Assembly (NCBI GenBank): GCA_964422205.1
Contig: CAYRAI010000064.1
Coordinates: 1 to 7,237 of the forward strand
Reading direction: 5' to 3'
DNA length: 7,237 bases
Origin: CAZNYN01 sp964422205
GTDB lineage: Bacteria; Synergistota; Synergistia; Synergistales; Synergistaceae
Shown: positions 1 through 6,120 of the stretch, one piece after another
How positions within the stretch are numbered: the first letter of the stretch is position 1
How the letters are laid out: the number at the start of each line of letters is the position of its first letter
Notes under the pieces: generated by a model
Seen by the model: the letters and a program-made list of their open reading frames with translations, nothing else
The model's database searches: none
What the model was told of the DNA's origin: nothing
Position numbers and translations under genes: made by a program

Positions 1-3
1 TCT

Positions 4-1332
4 TTAGATTCTCTTCCAAACAGCCGCGGCATGCTCTCTTGCTTTTGCGTATATTTCCTCCGTGTTGAGAGTTGTAAGCTTACGGTCTTTCATAAGAACT
101 TTGCCGTTTGCAACAGTTGTCACTACAGAACGCCCCGATGCTCCGAAGAGCAGGTGCCCGTTTATATTTTTCTCGCTCAAAGCAGTCGGAGGCATGTAAT
201 CCAGCACAACAATGTCCGCCGCGCAGCCGCTCGCTATTTTCCCGAGCTTGACAGGGAAACAGCGCTCCGCAATAGCCGCGTTTTTGTCAAACAGCATTGA
301 AGGCAGCTCGCACCAACCAACATTGGGCTGAGCTTTTGAATGCTTGCAAAGGGCGTTGCCTATTTTATAAGACTGGAGCATGTCGCAGACATATCCGTCT
401 GTTCCGAGTCCAACCGTGACTCCCTCTTCAAAGAGCTTCGGAATGTCAGCTGCTCCTACTGCATTGCCCATGTTTGACTCGGGGTTGTGGACTACCGCAG
501 TTGAGCTTTCCGCCAATATTCTTCTCTCTTCGTCATTGATGTGGATGCAGTGGACAAATATCGAATTCGGCCCTGTTATTCCGTATTCTCTGAAACGCTC
601 CGCTATTCTCTTGCCGTGCTTTGCCTCGCACTCCTTCTCGTCCGCAGGACCTTCCGCGACATGGACATGGTAGCCCGCATCTCTGTCGCCCATTGCCTCG
701 CGGCACTTTGCAAGAGTGATGTCGCCTATGGTAAAGGATGCGTGAAGTCCAAACTTGCCCGATATCATCGGGTTATTTTCCTTCTTCGCCCAGTCGATGA
801 AACGGATATTTTCCCTTATCCCCTCATAAGCTATTCTCTCTCCGTCTCTGTCCGAGACTTCGTAGCAGAGCGACGCGCGTATTCCCGCTTCCGCCGTGGC
901 CTCTGCTATCACTGATAAGCTGTCCGTAACGGAGTTCGGGCTTGCATGGTGGTCTATTATAGTTGTGCAGCCGCACTTTATAGCGTCTACAAGAGCGGTC
1001 ATAGTGCTGTAATATGTGTCTTTAAGCGTCAGAGCCTTATCAAGCTTCCACCAGAGGCGTTCCAAAACCTCGCCGAAATTCTGCGACGGGTCTCCGGGAG
1101 GGGTGAAGCCTCTAGAGAAGGTGCTGTAAAAGTGCATGTGAGAGTTAATAAAGCCGGGCATTATTATCCCGCCCTTGGCATCTATAAACTCGGCCATCGG
1201 GTACTTTGCGCGCACTTCGGAAGTAGTGCCTACCATCCGTATTGCGGTTCCTCCTACCGCGACACAGCCGTCGGCGATAAAAGGTCTGCTTTCATCTCTT
1301 GTCACAAGCTTTCCGTTTCCGATCAGCAACAT
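4..1332 (-). CDS. ssnA: SsnA-type amidohydrolase (putative aminohydrolase)
   Basis: This is a cytosolic metal-dependent hydrolase of the amidohydrolase superfamily, in the TrzA/AtzA/guanine-deaminase-like branch. Numbered from the upstream ATG (1338), the metal-site signatures are H67-x-H69 in NSHMH, H226 and E229 in HVHVAE, H263 in HCIH and D314 in LGTDG. The segments LWWKLDKAL, CTTIIDHHASP and the C-terminal YAKAREHAAAVWKRI closely resemble E. coli SsnA from memory, and the length (442-444 aa) fits that family. I chose the second ATG (1332). The AAGGAGGA Shine-Dalgarno directly abuts the first ATG (1338) but lies about 7 nt from the second, and starting at MLLIGN matches the usual SsnA start. 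The true substrate is unproven; SsnA is often encoded with selenium-dependent molybdenum hydroxylases, none of which is visible here. It lies downstream of ridA in the same direction. The gene is complete, with a TAA stop at 4-6. Confidence 0.88.
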   Translation of the reverse strand: MLLIGNGKLVTRDESRPFIADGCVAVGGTAIRMVGTTSEVRAKYPMAEFIDAKGGIIMPGFINSHMHFYSTFSRGFTPPGDPSQNFGEVLERLWWKLDKALTLKDTYYSTMTALVDAIKCGCTTIIDHHASPNSVTDSLSVIAEATAEAGIRASLCYEVSDRDGERIAYEGIRENIRFIDWAKKENNPMISGKFGLHASFTIGDITLAKCREAMGDRDAGYHVHVAEGPADEKECEAKHGKRIAERFREYGITGPNSIFVHCIHINDEERRILAESSTAVVHNPESNMGNAVGAADIPKLFEEGVTVGLGTDGYVCDMLQSYKIGNALCKHSKAQPNVGWCELPSMLFDKNAAIAERCFPVKLGKIASGCAADIVVLDYMPPTALSEKNINGHLLFGASGRSVVTTVANGKVLMKDRKLTTLNTEEIYAKAREHAAAVWKRI

Positions 1333-1352
1333 ATACATTCCTCCTTCTCACC

Positions 1353-1402
1353 GGTAAAAACTAATAAAACAGCGGCAGAAAAGACGGCATTGTCTCTGCC
1401 GC
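1353..1402 (-). terminator. Probable intrinsic terminator or attenuator between ridA and ssnA
   Basis: GCGGCAG (1372-1378) pairs with CTGCCGC (1396-1402). The stem continues as AGAC/GTCT around a GGCATT loop, with a 3-nt bulge on one side. Read on the minus strand, the stem is followed by a T-rich tail (TGTTTTATTAGTTTTT, 1371-1356), as expected for Rho-independent termination of ridA transcription. The tail is interrupted, so partial read-through into ssnA is plausible. No T-run follows on the plus strand. Confidence 0.5.
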
Positions 1403-1444
1403 CGAGTCTCCTGCCGCCTGCATCGCACAAGAACTTGCATGTCT

Positions 1445-1825
1445 CTACTTTAGCAGAGCTATAGCCTCTATTTCGACAAGAACATCCTTGGGAAGCCTTG
1501 CAACTTCGACACATGAGCGTGCCGGTGCGTTTTCTGTGAAATATTTTGCGTATGTTTCGTTAACCTTGCCGAACTCGTTCATATCTTTGATGAAGACGGT
1601 AGTCTTTACGACATCGGCGAAGGTGAGTCCCTGACTCTCAAGCACTGCCTTCATATTTTTAAGTGCCTGCTCTGTCTGACACTGCACACATCCCGGAACA
1701 ACAGTCATTGTCGCCGGGTCAAGGGGAATCTGGCCTGACAAGTAGAGGAATCCGCCTGCTTTTATTGCCTGTGAGTATGGTCCGATTGCTGCCGGTGCGT
1801 TTACTGTGCTTATAACTTCTTTCAT
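1445..1825 (-). CDS. ridA: RidA family enamine/imine deaminase
   Basis: This 126-aa protein has the full length of the RidA/YjgF/YER057c family, trimeric cytosolic enzymes that hydrolyse reactive enamine/imine intermediates such as 2-aminoacrylate released by PLP-dependent dehydratases. Residues matching the active site of E. coli RidA are present: Y17 in IGPYSQA, S30 in LSGQIPLD, R103 and C105 in ARSCVEV, and E118 in VEIEAIA. The carboxylate-binding arginine marks it as a true RidA-type member rather than an Rid4-7 type. I chose the ATG at 1825 because an AGGAGG lies 9 nt upstream and the family begins with a short MKxVI segment; a longer in-frame start at 1867 has no such support and adds a non-family 14-residue tail. 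It precedes ssnA on the same strand, separated by a hairpin. Protection of PLP enzymes during amino-acid catabolism is a family-based inference. Confidence 0.95.
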   Translation of the reverse strand: MKEVISTVNAPAAIGPYSQAIKAGGFLYLSGQIPLDPATMTVVPGCVQCQTEQALKNMKAVLESQGLTFADVVKTTVFIKDMNEFGKVNETYAKYFTENAPARSCVEVARLPKDVLVEIEAIALLK

Positions 1826-1881
1826 AGTGAAATTCCTCCTGTGCTTTATATTGGAAAATTTGTGCAATTCATCATGTTGAT

Positions 1882-1909
1882 ATTCTACACTATTCTTGCC
1901 CTCTTGTAA
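1882..1909 (-). promoter_or_regulatory. Predicted sigma-70 promoter for ridA
   Basis: On the minus strand, TTACAA (1909-1904) and TAGAAT (1887-1882) are separated by 16 nt, a good -35/-10 pair. Transcription would start near 1875 and give a leader of about 50 nt that carries the AGGAGG site of ridA. The same stretch lies upstream of the divergent acyltransferase gene, so both promoters share this short region. Confidence 0.5.
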
Positions 1910-1931
1910 CAGATATCATACCTATTTTTTA

Positions 1932-1940
1932 TGCTATTAT
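1932..1940 (+). promoter_or_regulatory. Possible extended -10 promoter for the acyltransferase gene
   Basis: TGCTATTAT reads as an extended -10 element (TG-n-TATTAT) within an AT-rich stretch; no convincing -35 box lies at the right distance. A start near 1947 would leave a leader of about 48 nt before the TTG at 1995. It would also place the upstream in-frame TTG at 1896 outside the transcript. Confidence 0.4.
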
Positions 1941-1994
1941 TGTAACCGCGCTCTGCTGCAGCCAAAAGAGTGGCGGAAACGGAGGAAGCACATC

Positions 1995-2855
1995 TTGTAC
2001 AAAAGAGTAAAAGCTTTTTTAAAATTTGCAGATGCGATAAACCCCGGAGTCGGGGCAAATCTCATTGCCTCCTCTCTTATAGGAGCTCTTAAGCTTGCCG
2101 CCGTACGCAAAGACGTCGCATTGGGCAATATGAGAATAGTATTTCCCGACAAAAGCGAAAAAGAGCTGGCCGCGCTTCTTGCGGAGTCATATGAATCCAT
2201 GGTTTGGACAGGCATAGAACTGATGTCATGGCATAAAGACCCATCTCTTATAAACAAATGGACAGTAAAGGCAGAGGGGAAAGAGTACCTCAAAAAAGCA
2301 TTTGAGAAGGGAAAAGGAATAATAGCCATTTCCGGCCACTTGGGCAACTGGGAGCATGCCGCCGCATGGATGGGCTATAACTACGGAGGAACTGGAATAG
2401 CGCGCCATTCAGACAGCCCCGTGCAAAAAGAACTCATATCCGAACTCAGAGCTGTATCAGGCTTAAAAATATTGGGCAAAGAAGAATCAATGACAAAAGT
2501 CATATCCATTTTGAGAAAAAATGGCATAATAGGGCTGCTTTCCGACCAACATGCCGAGAATGAGGGTATAAAAGTGCCGTTTTTTGGGCAGGTAACAGGT
2601 ACAGTGGTGGGAGCCGCAGTATTTGCATACCTTACCGGAGCTCCCATAATACCGGTACAAAGCATAAGAATAGCGCCGTTTAAATTTAAAATTGTTATTG
2701 ATGCTCCTGTCGAATGGACGAAACTTGCCGACAGAGACAGCACAGTAAGAAAGACTACGGAGATAGTTAACAAAACTCTCGAACGGATGATACTGCGCGC
2801 ACCTGGGCAGTGGCTGTGGCAACACAGACGCTTTAGAGAACTGTGTGAAGATTAA
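1995..2855 (+). CDS. LpxL/HtrB-type lysophospholipid/lipid A acyltransferase
   Basis: This predicted 286-aa inner-membrane-associated acyltransferase belongs to the bacterial lipid A biosynthesis acyltransferase (LPLAT/HtrB/MsbB) family, which adds secondary acyl chains to Kdo-lipid A precursors on the cytoplasmic face. The catalytic HX4(D/E) motif is visible as H115-LGNW-E120, preceded by GKGIIAISG. Further family landmarks are LLSDQHAENEGIKVPFFG, with the conserved D and the PFFG end, and a C-terminal QWLWQHRRFR. I placed the start at TTG 1995 because GGAGG (1981-1985) lies 9 nt upstream and the resulting protein has normal family length. The reading frame stays open to a TTG at 1896, but that extension has no family likeness. 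The gene is monocistronic and converges on the tautomerase gene. Which acyl position it modifies cannot be told. Ile codons are mostly ATA. Confidence 0.87.
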   Translation: MYKRVKAFLKFADAINPGVGANLIASSLIGALKLAAVRKDVALGNMRIVFPDKSEKELAALLAESYESMVWTGIELMSWHKDPSLINKWTVKAEGKEYLKKAFEKGKGIIAISGHLGNWEHAAAWMGYNYGGTGIARHSDSPVQKELISELRAVSGLKILGKEESMTKVISILRKNGIIGLLSDQHAENEGIKVPFFGQVTGTVVGAAVFAYLTGAPIIPVQSIRIAPFKFKIVIDAPVEWTKLADRDSTVRKTTEIVNKTLERMILRAPGQWLWQHRRFRELCED

Positions 2856-2856
2856 G

Positions 2857-2895
2857 CCCCCTTTTTCAGGCAGAGTCAATGCCCTAAAAAGGGGG
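2857..2895. terminator. Stem-loop between convergent genes (non-canonical terminator)
   Basis: C5T5 (2857-2866) pairs perfectly with A5G5 (2886-2895), giving a 10-bp stem. An inner GGC/GCC helix (2869-2871 with 2881-2883) closes a 9-nt loop. It begins 1 bp after the acyltransferase stop and ends 9 bp before the tautomerase stop, the expected place for a bidirectional terminator. However, the A-T pairs are loop-proximal and the GC block is at the base, so neither strand has the usual GC stem followed directly by a T-run. It may stabilise 3' ends instead. Confidence 0.5.
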
Positions 2896-2904
2896 GGAAG
2901 CAAA

Positions 2905-3114
2905 TCACGCTTTTTTGATCTGAGCGGCGGGATTGTCGCAGACTAAAGTGCCTGCTATCGCAAAATTGTCATTCTTCATCTCATTGATAATTATGCGCAC
3001 GGAAGATTCTTTCACTTCCATAGTCTCGCAGAGGACTTCCGTCATCTTTGTCACCATAGCGCGTTTCTGGTCGAGGGTACGTCCCTCTTTAATATTTACG
3101 ACTACGATAGGCAT
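2905..3114 (-). CDS. 4-oxalocrotonate tautomerase-like protein
   Basis: This small cytosolic protein (69 aa with Met) belongs to the 4-oxalocrotonate tautomerase family, whose members use the amino-terminal proline as a general base after Met removal. Counting Pro as residue 1, P1, R11 (in KEGR), R39 (in SSVRIII) and F50 (in NDNF) all match the catalytic positions of Pseudomonas 4-OT. The length is slightly greater than the classic 62 residues, with a short charged C-terminal tail (AAQIKKA). AGGAGA lies 7 nt upstream of the ATG. It stands alone, divergent from the prepilin peptidase gene and convergent with the acyltransferase gene. No aromatic meta-cleavage genes are nearby, so its physiological substrate is unknown; many such stand-alone homologues are uncharacterised. 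Confidence 0.9.
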   Translation of the reverse strand: MPIVVVNIKEGRTLDQKRAMVTKMTEVLCETMEVKESSVRIIINEMKNDNFAIAGTLVCDNPAAQIKKA

Positions 3115-3187
3115 AGCTTCATCTCCTGTTATTGGTATAAAATATAAGCAATATAGCTATTTTAGCTTATTTGCGTGAGGTGTCGAT
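3115..3187. promoter_or_regulatory. AT-rich divergent promoter region with a small palindrome
   Basis: This 73-bp gap separates the divergent tautomerase and prepilin peptidase genes and must hold promoters for both, although I could not fix a confident -35/-10 pair on either strand. It contains AGCTA-TTT-TAGCT (3155-3167) nested in the arms TAAGC/GCTTA (3145-3149 and 3165-3169), a possible operator. The ribosome sites sit at the two ends: AGGAGA for the minus gene and GAGGT (3177-3181) for the plus gene. Confidence 0.35.
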
Positions 3188-3970
3188 ATGGAAAATATGA
3201 TGAGAATATACGCCTTCTGCGCTTTTTGGATAGGAGCTGTAATAGGCTCTTTTATAAACGCCGCGGCGATGAGAACTGTAAGCGAAAAAAAATGGTGGGG
3301 CAGTGAGCGCTCTGTATGTGATTCATGCGGCAGAGTTCTGACCTCGCCCGACTTAATCCCGGTCATATCCTACATAGTTCTCGGAGGCAGATGCCGCTCC
3401 TGCAAAGCTAAGATACCAATGCGCCACATTGCTGCGGAAGTAGTCCTAGGTATTTTTGCAGTCTTTTTCTTTCTGCGCTTCGGCCTCTCATACAAGCTGC
3501 TCTTCGCCGCTTTAATGCTTCCGTTTCTGCTCTTCCATGCTCTCACGGATATAGAGTGCGGCTACATCTATGATTCATGGGCCGTAGCGATGGCAGTGAC
3601 CGCCGCCGCTCTCAGGCTTACCGGAGGATTAAGTGCCGTAATAGACGGAGCTTTGGGCGCGGCATTAGGATTTGGCTTTATAATTATAATCATACTAATC
3701 AGCCGCGGAGGTATGGGATTCGGAGATGCCATGCTCATGATGGGAATAGGAGCCTTTCTTGGGTGGAAAATGACTGTAGCTGCTCTCTATTTCGGCTTTA
3801 TATCCGGGGGCGTTGTCGTAATTCCCCTTCTCATTATGAAAAAAGTGAGCCGTAAAGACTCCGTTCCCTTAGGCCCGTTTCTTGCTTTCGGAGCCGCCGT
3901 TTCTATGGCGGCAGGTGCTTACGCTCTTGAAAAATTCGGTATCATCGTGCCGTGGCCGTGGTTCTTATAA
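3188..3970 (+). CDS. Type IV prepilin peptidase (A24 family leader peptidase/methyltransferase)
   Basis: This 260-aa polytopic inner-membrane aspartic protease cleaves the short leader of type IV pilins or type II secretion pseudopilins and N-methylates the new end. Domain order: a first membrane helix with GAVIGSFINA (about residues 7-28); the cytoplasmic zinc-type domain with C44-x-x-C47 and C69-x-x-C72 bracketing DLIPVISYIVLGGRC; then an A24 peptidase core of about six to seven membrane segments. The two catalytic aspartates are D121 (in LTDIECGYIYD) and D180 (in the GFGD signature). GAGGT lies 6 nt upstream of the ATG; internal ATGs at codons 4 and 5 are less well placed. It is the first gene of a plus-strand run, 30 bp ahead of the alcohol dehydrogenase. 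No pilin or secretion genes are in the window, so its clients are encoded elsewhere. The PilD/GspO/ComC subtype cannot be decided. Confidence 0.93.
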   Translation: MENMMRIYAFCAFWIGAVIGSFINAAAMRTVSEKKWWGSERSVCDSCGRVLTSPDLIPVISYIVLGGRCRSCKAKIPMRHIAAEVVLGIFAVFFFLRFGLSYKLLFAALMLPFLLFHALTDIECGYIYDSWAVAMAVTAAALRLTGGLSAVIDGALGAALGFGFIIIIILISRGGMGFGDAMLMMGIGAFLGWKMTVAALYFGFISGGVVVIPLLIMKKVSRKDSVPLGPFLAFGAAVSMAAGAYALEKFGIIVPWPWFL

Positions 3971-4000
3971 TACAAGTTATACAAAATCGGAGGTAACACA

Positions 4001-5191
4001 ATGTCAGAGATAACAGCACCTTACGCATCATCGATGAACCCTTTCAAATTCCGTATGCCGCGTGAAATAGTATTCGCATCGGGATGTTCGGGGCTTACAG
4101 TCGAAAAATTAAAATCCTTAGGTTCAAAACGTCCTCTCTTCGTTACCGGCAAGTGCATGGCAAAAAGCCCGCGTCTTGCAGTAATGATGGATGCGGTAAA
4201 CGACATGGGACTGAAATGCGGACACTGGGGCAAAGTACTTCCCGAGCCGCCTGTGAAGCTTCTGAACGAGGCTGTCTCATTCATCAGAGATGGAGAATAT
4301 GACGCTCTTGTTGCTTTCGGAGGAGGAAGCTCTATGGACTTCGTCAAAATGGCTGCTGTCCTTGCGGAACATCCCGAAATAAATGTCTCTGATGTGACAG
4401 GCAACGACAAAGTCCCGTTCCGCGGACTCCCCACAATAATGATACCTACTACGGCGGGAAGCGGTTCGGAAGTATCTGCAGTCGCTGTATTCTCATTTGA
4501 AGAAGAACAGACAAAAAAAGGAATATCAAGCGGAAACCTAGTTGCAGACATAGCTCTTGTAGACCCTGCTCTGACACTGCCGCTGCCTCCTGCAATAACT
4601 GCGGCATCAGGCATGGACGCTCTCGTTCACGGAGTTGAGGCATACCTCTCTCTGGGTACAAACCCATTCACTCAGGACTTGGCTCTTACATCAATAAAAG
4701 CTATATCATCAAACCTTGCAAAGTGCGTAAAAGACGGAAGCGACCTTGAAGCGCGCGAGCAACAGGCATACGGAAGCATGGTGGCGGGAATGGCATTCTC
4801 CATGTCGGGTACTGCGGGAGTACACGCTATGGGATATCCTCTGGGAGGAGAATTTCATATTCCGCACGGAGAGGCTAACACAGCGCTTCTGCGCTGGGTA
4901 ATGGAATACAACCTCGAAGGATGTGAAGAAAAATTTGTTCCCGTAGCGAAAGCAATGGGAGCTTACGACTCCGAAATGACGGCAAAAGAAGCGGCTCGTT
5001 CCGCCTTAAACGCAATGATAGCACTGGGCGAAGAAGTTGGAGTAAAGACCCGCCTGCGCGACTTCGGCATACCCAAAGACGCTGTGAAGAGAATGGCGGA
5101 ATCCGCAATGAACGAGACACGTCTTATAAACAACAACCCGAGAAAAATGGACGTAAAGTCCGTTGAAGAAATATACACAAAAGCATGGTAA
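4001..5191 (+). CDS. Iron-containing alcohol dehydrogenase (group III)
   Basis: This 396-aa cytosolic NAD(P)-dependent dehydrogenase belongs to the Fe-ADH family (FucO, DhaT, butanol dehydrogenase relatives). The N-terminal Rossmann-like half carries the nucleotide motif GGGSSMD (about residues 107-113) and IPTTAGSGSEVS. The helical half carries the metal ligands D206 and H210 (GMDALVH), H275 (AGVHAMGYPLGG) and H289 (HIPHGEANT). Spacing between the ligands (+4 and +14) equals that in FucO, so the site should bind Fe2+. A GGAGGT lies 6 nt before the ATG. It follows the prepilin peptidase by 30 bp and precedes the nitroreductase-like gene by 30 bp, suggesting one transcript. The substrate is not deducible; short-chain alcohols/aldehydes, diols or hydroxy-acids are all known in this family. 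Fermentative redox balance is a reasonable inference for an anaerobe. Ile and Arg codons lean to ATA and AGA. Confidence 0.93.
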   Translation: MSEITAPYASSMNPFKFRMPREIVFASGCSGLTVEKLKSLGSKRPLFVTGKCMAKSPRLAVMMDAVNDMGLKCGHWGKVLPEPPVKLLNEAVSFIRDGEYDALVAFGGGSSMDFVKMAAVLAEHPEINVSDVTGNDKVPFRGLPTIMIPTTAGSGSEVSAVAVFSFEEEQTKKGISSGNLVADIALVDPALTLPLPPAITAASGMDALVHGVEAYLSLGTNPFTQDLALTSIKAISSNLAKCVKDGSDLEAREQQAYGSMVAGMAFSMSGTAGVHAMGYPLGGEFHIPHGEANTALLRWVMEYNLEGCEEKFVPVAKAMGAYDSEMTAKEAARSALNAMIALGEEVGVKTRLRDFGIPKDAVKRMAESAMNETRLINNNPRKMDVKSVEEIYTKAW

Positions 5192-5221
5192 TGCGAAATC
5201 TCAAAACGGGGGAATAACAAG

Positions 5222-5830
5222 ATGAAAAAAATATTAACAGCGGCAATATTCGCACTTCTCATAACAGCATCGGCAGCGCTTGCCGCTGACATAATGCTCA
5301 CAACTCCGACAAAGACCGGCGGCCCTTCGGTACTTGAAGCGATATCAAACCGCCAGTCTGCGACGGTCTTCGCAAGACGAGATGTTGACCTCAAAGAACT
5401 CTCGACAATACTCTGGGCCGCAACGGGAAAAAACAGAGAACCAAAAGGCTGGACAATCCCCCTGGCAATGGGACAGTCTCCCTACGTCTCTGTCTACGTA
5501 ATAACAAAAGACGGGTGCTTCCTCTATGACTGGGAAAAAGGAATGCTCAAACAGACAAGCGACAAAAAAATGCTCACCAAAGCCGGAACACAAGCCTTTG
5601 TGGGAACAGCTCCCGTAATACTCGTATTCACCACAAAAGGCAGCGGCCCCAGAATAGACAACTGGGCGGAAATAGCAGTAGGAGCAATGTCACAGAACGT
5701 CTACCTTGCGGCGGAAGCATTGGACATGAAGACAAGATTCGTAGTCTCATTCAACAAAATGGCGCTGATAGACGCACTGAACATAGGCCCTCTTTCAAGA
5801 ATAATAGCAATAATGCCGATAGGATATTAA
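5222..5830 (+). CDS. Exported SagB-type nitroreductase-family protein
   Basis: This 202-aa protein has a clear Sec signal peptide: KK, a hydrophobic core ILTAAIFALLITASA, then ALA before A22/D23, with cleavage likely after residue 21 or 22. There is no lipobox cysteine. The mature part of about 180 residues resembles the nitroreductase/SagB-type FMN oxidoreductase fold: SNRQSATVFARRDVDLKEL (the place of the usual RRSxRxF FMN-binding segment), ILWAATGKNREP, and a C-terminal IMPIGY matching the conserved P(V/I)GY end. The second arginine of the FMN signature appears replaced (T48), as is the usual RTAPSA segment (here WTIPLA), so cofactor binding should be tested. The Shine-Dalgarno is a weak run of G (5208-5212) 9 nt upstream. 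It is probably cotranscribed with the upstream dehydrogenase. Substrate unknown; flavin supply outside the cytoplasm is an open question. Confidence 0.78.
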   Translation: MKKILTAAIFALLITASAALAADIMLTTPTKTGGPSVLEAISNRQSATVFARRDVDLKELSTILWAATGKNREPKGWTIPLAMGQSPYVSVYVITKDGCFLYDWEKGMLKQTSDKKMLTKAGTQAFVGTAPVILVFTTKGSGPRIDNWAEIAVGAMSQNVYLAAEALDMKTRFVVSFNKMALIDALNIGPLSRIIAIMPIGY

Positions 5831-5850
5831 AACGAAAATCAGCGGGCAAT

Positions 5851-5937
5851 CACAGTGCGGAAGTCGCTTCGCGGAAGCTGCTTCGCGTGAAACATGGTGA
5901 AATGCTTGCTCCGCATTGCGTGAAGTATTGGCAAGCA
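5851..5937. repeat. Cluster of short GC-rich repeats and hairpins after the nitroreductase gene
   Basis: GCTTCGCG occurs at 5866-5873 and again at 5880-5887 (14-bp period). The first copy forms the perfect hairpin GCTTC-GCG-GAAGC (5866-5878). Further on, TGCTTGC (5903-5909) pairs with GCAAGCA (5931-5937). The variants CGCGTGAA and TGCGTGAA also recur. No open frame of interest crosses it and no T-run marks it as an intrinsic terminator. It may be a relic of, or a 5' extension to, the tandem repeat that follows. Confidence 0.5.
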
Positions 5938-5940
5938 AAA

Positions 5941-6120
5941 TCTGAATTTAGCTTTTTAATCGTCTCCCGGCAAATTCTCGCCCTTCTCGTCTTCCCGCAA
6001 CGCCCCTGTGCGCGGCAAAGTGTCGTTGGTTTTGAACCTTTAGGAGTTTAGAACCAAAGCCGCTTTACCCCGCACAGGAGCATAGCGGGGAGACGAGAAA
6101 GAGCAAAAACATAGACTAAA
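5941..6120. repeat. Tandem hairpin repeat, unit 1 (180 bp)
   Basis: Unit 1 starts TCTGAATTTAGCTTTTTAAT and contains a nested inverted repeat spanning 5984-6099. The outer arms are 5984-5998 with 6085-6099 (14 of 15 matched, the exception a G-T wobble). The middle arms are 6005-6020 with 6063-6078 (14 of 16). The inner arms TTGGTTTTGA (6026-6035) and TTAGAACCAA (6048-6057) pair fully if wobbles count, around a 12-nt loop. The core 6016-6077 recurs in unit 2 with 3 differences in 62 nt, all in the loop. It carries about 27 bp more than unit 2 just before the core, and that extra piece provides the left outer arm. Non-coding; family unknown to me. Confidence 0.8.

Noticed and set aside
946..1464. 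A 172-codon plus-strand open frame opposite ssnA
   Set aside because: It lies antisense to a clearly conserved enzyme, shows no recognisable domain, and is explained by the GC pattern of the real gene.
1323..1514. A 63-codon minus-strand frame between ridA and ssnA
   Set aside because: It overlaps the end of ridA and the start of ssnA in another frame, is Cys/Arg-rich without a known motif, and runs through the hairpin.
1896..1994. 33-residue N-terminal extension of the acyltransferase
   Set aside because: It is Cys/Tyr-rich, unlike the family, has no ribosome site for its TTG and probably lies upstream of or across the promoter.
4021..4614. A 197-codon minus-strand open frame opposite the alcohol dehydrogenase
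   Set aside because: The opposite strand has every metal ligand and motif of Fe-ADH; the antisense frame is low-complexity Ser/Thr/Pro-rich shadow sequence.
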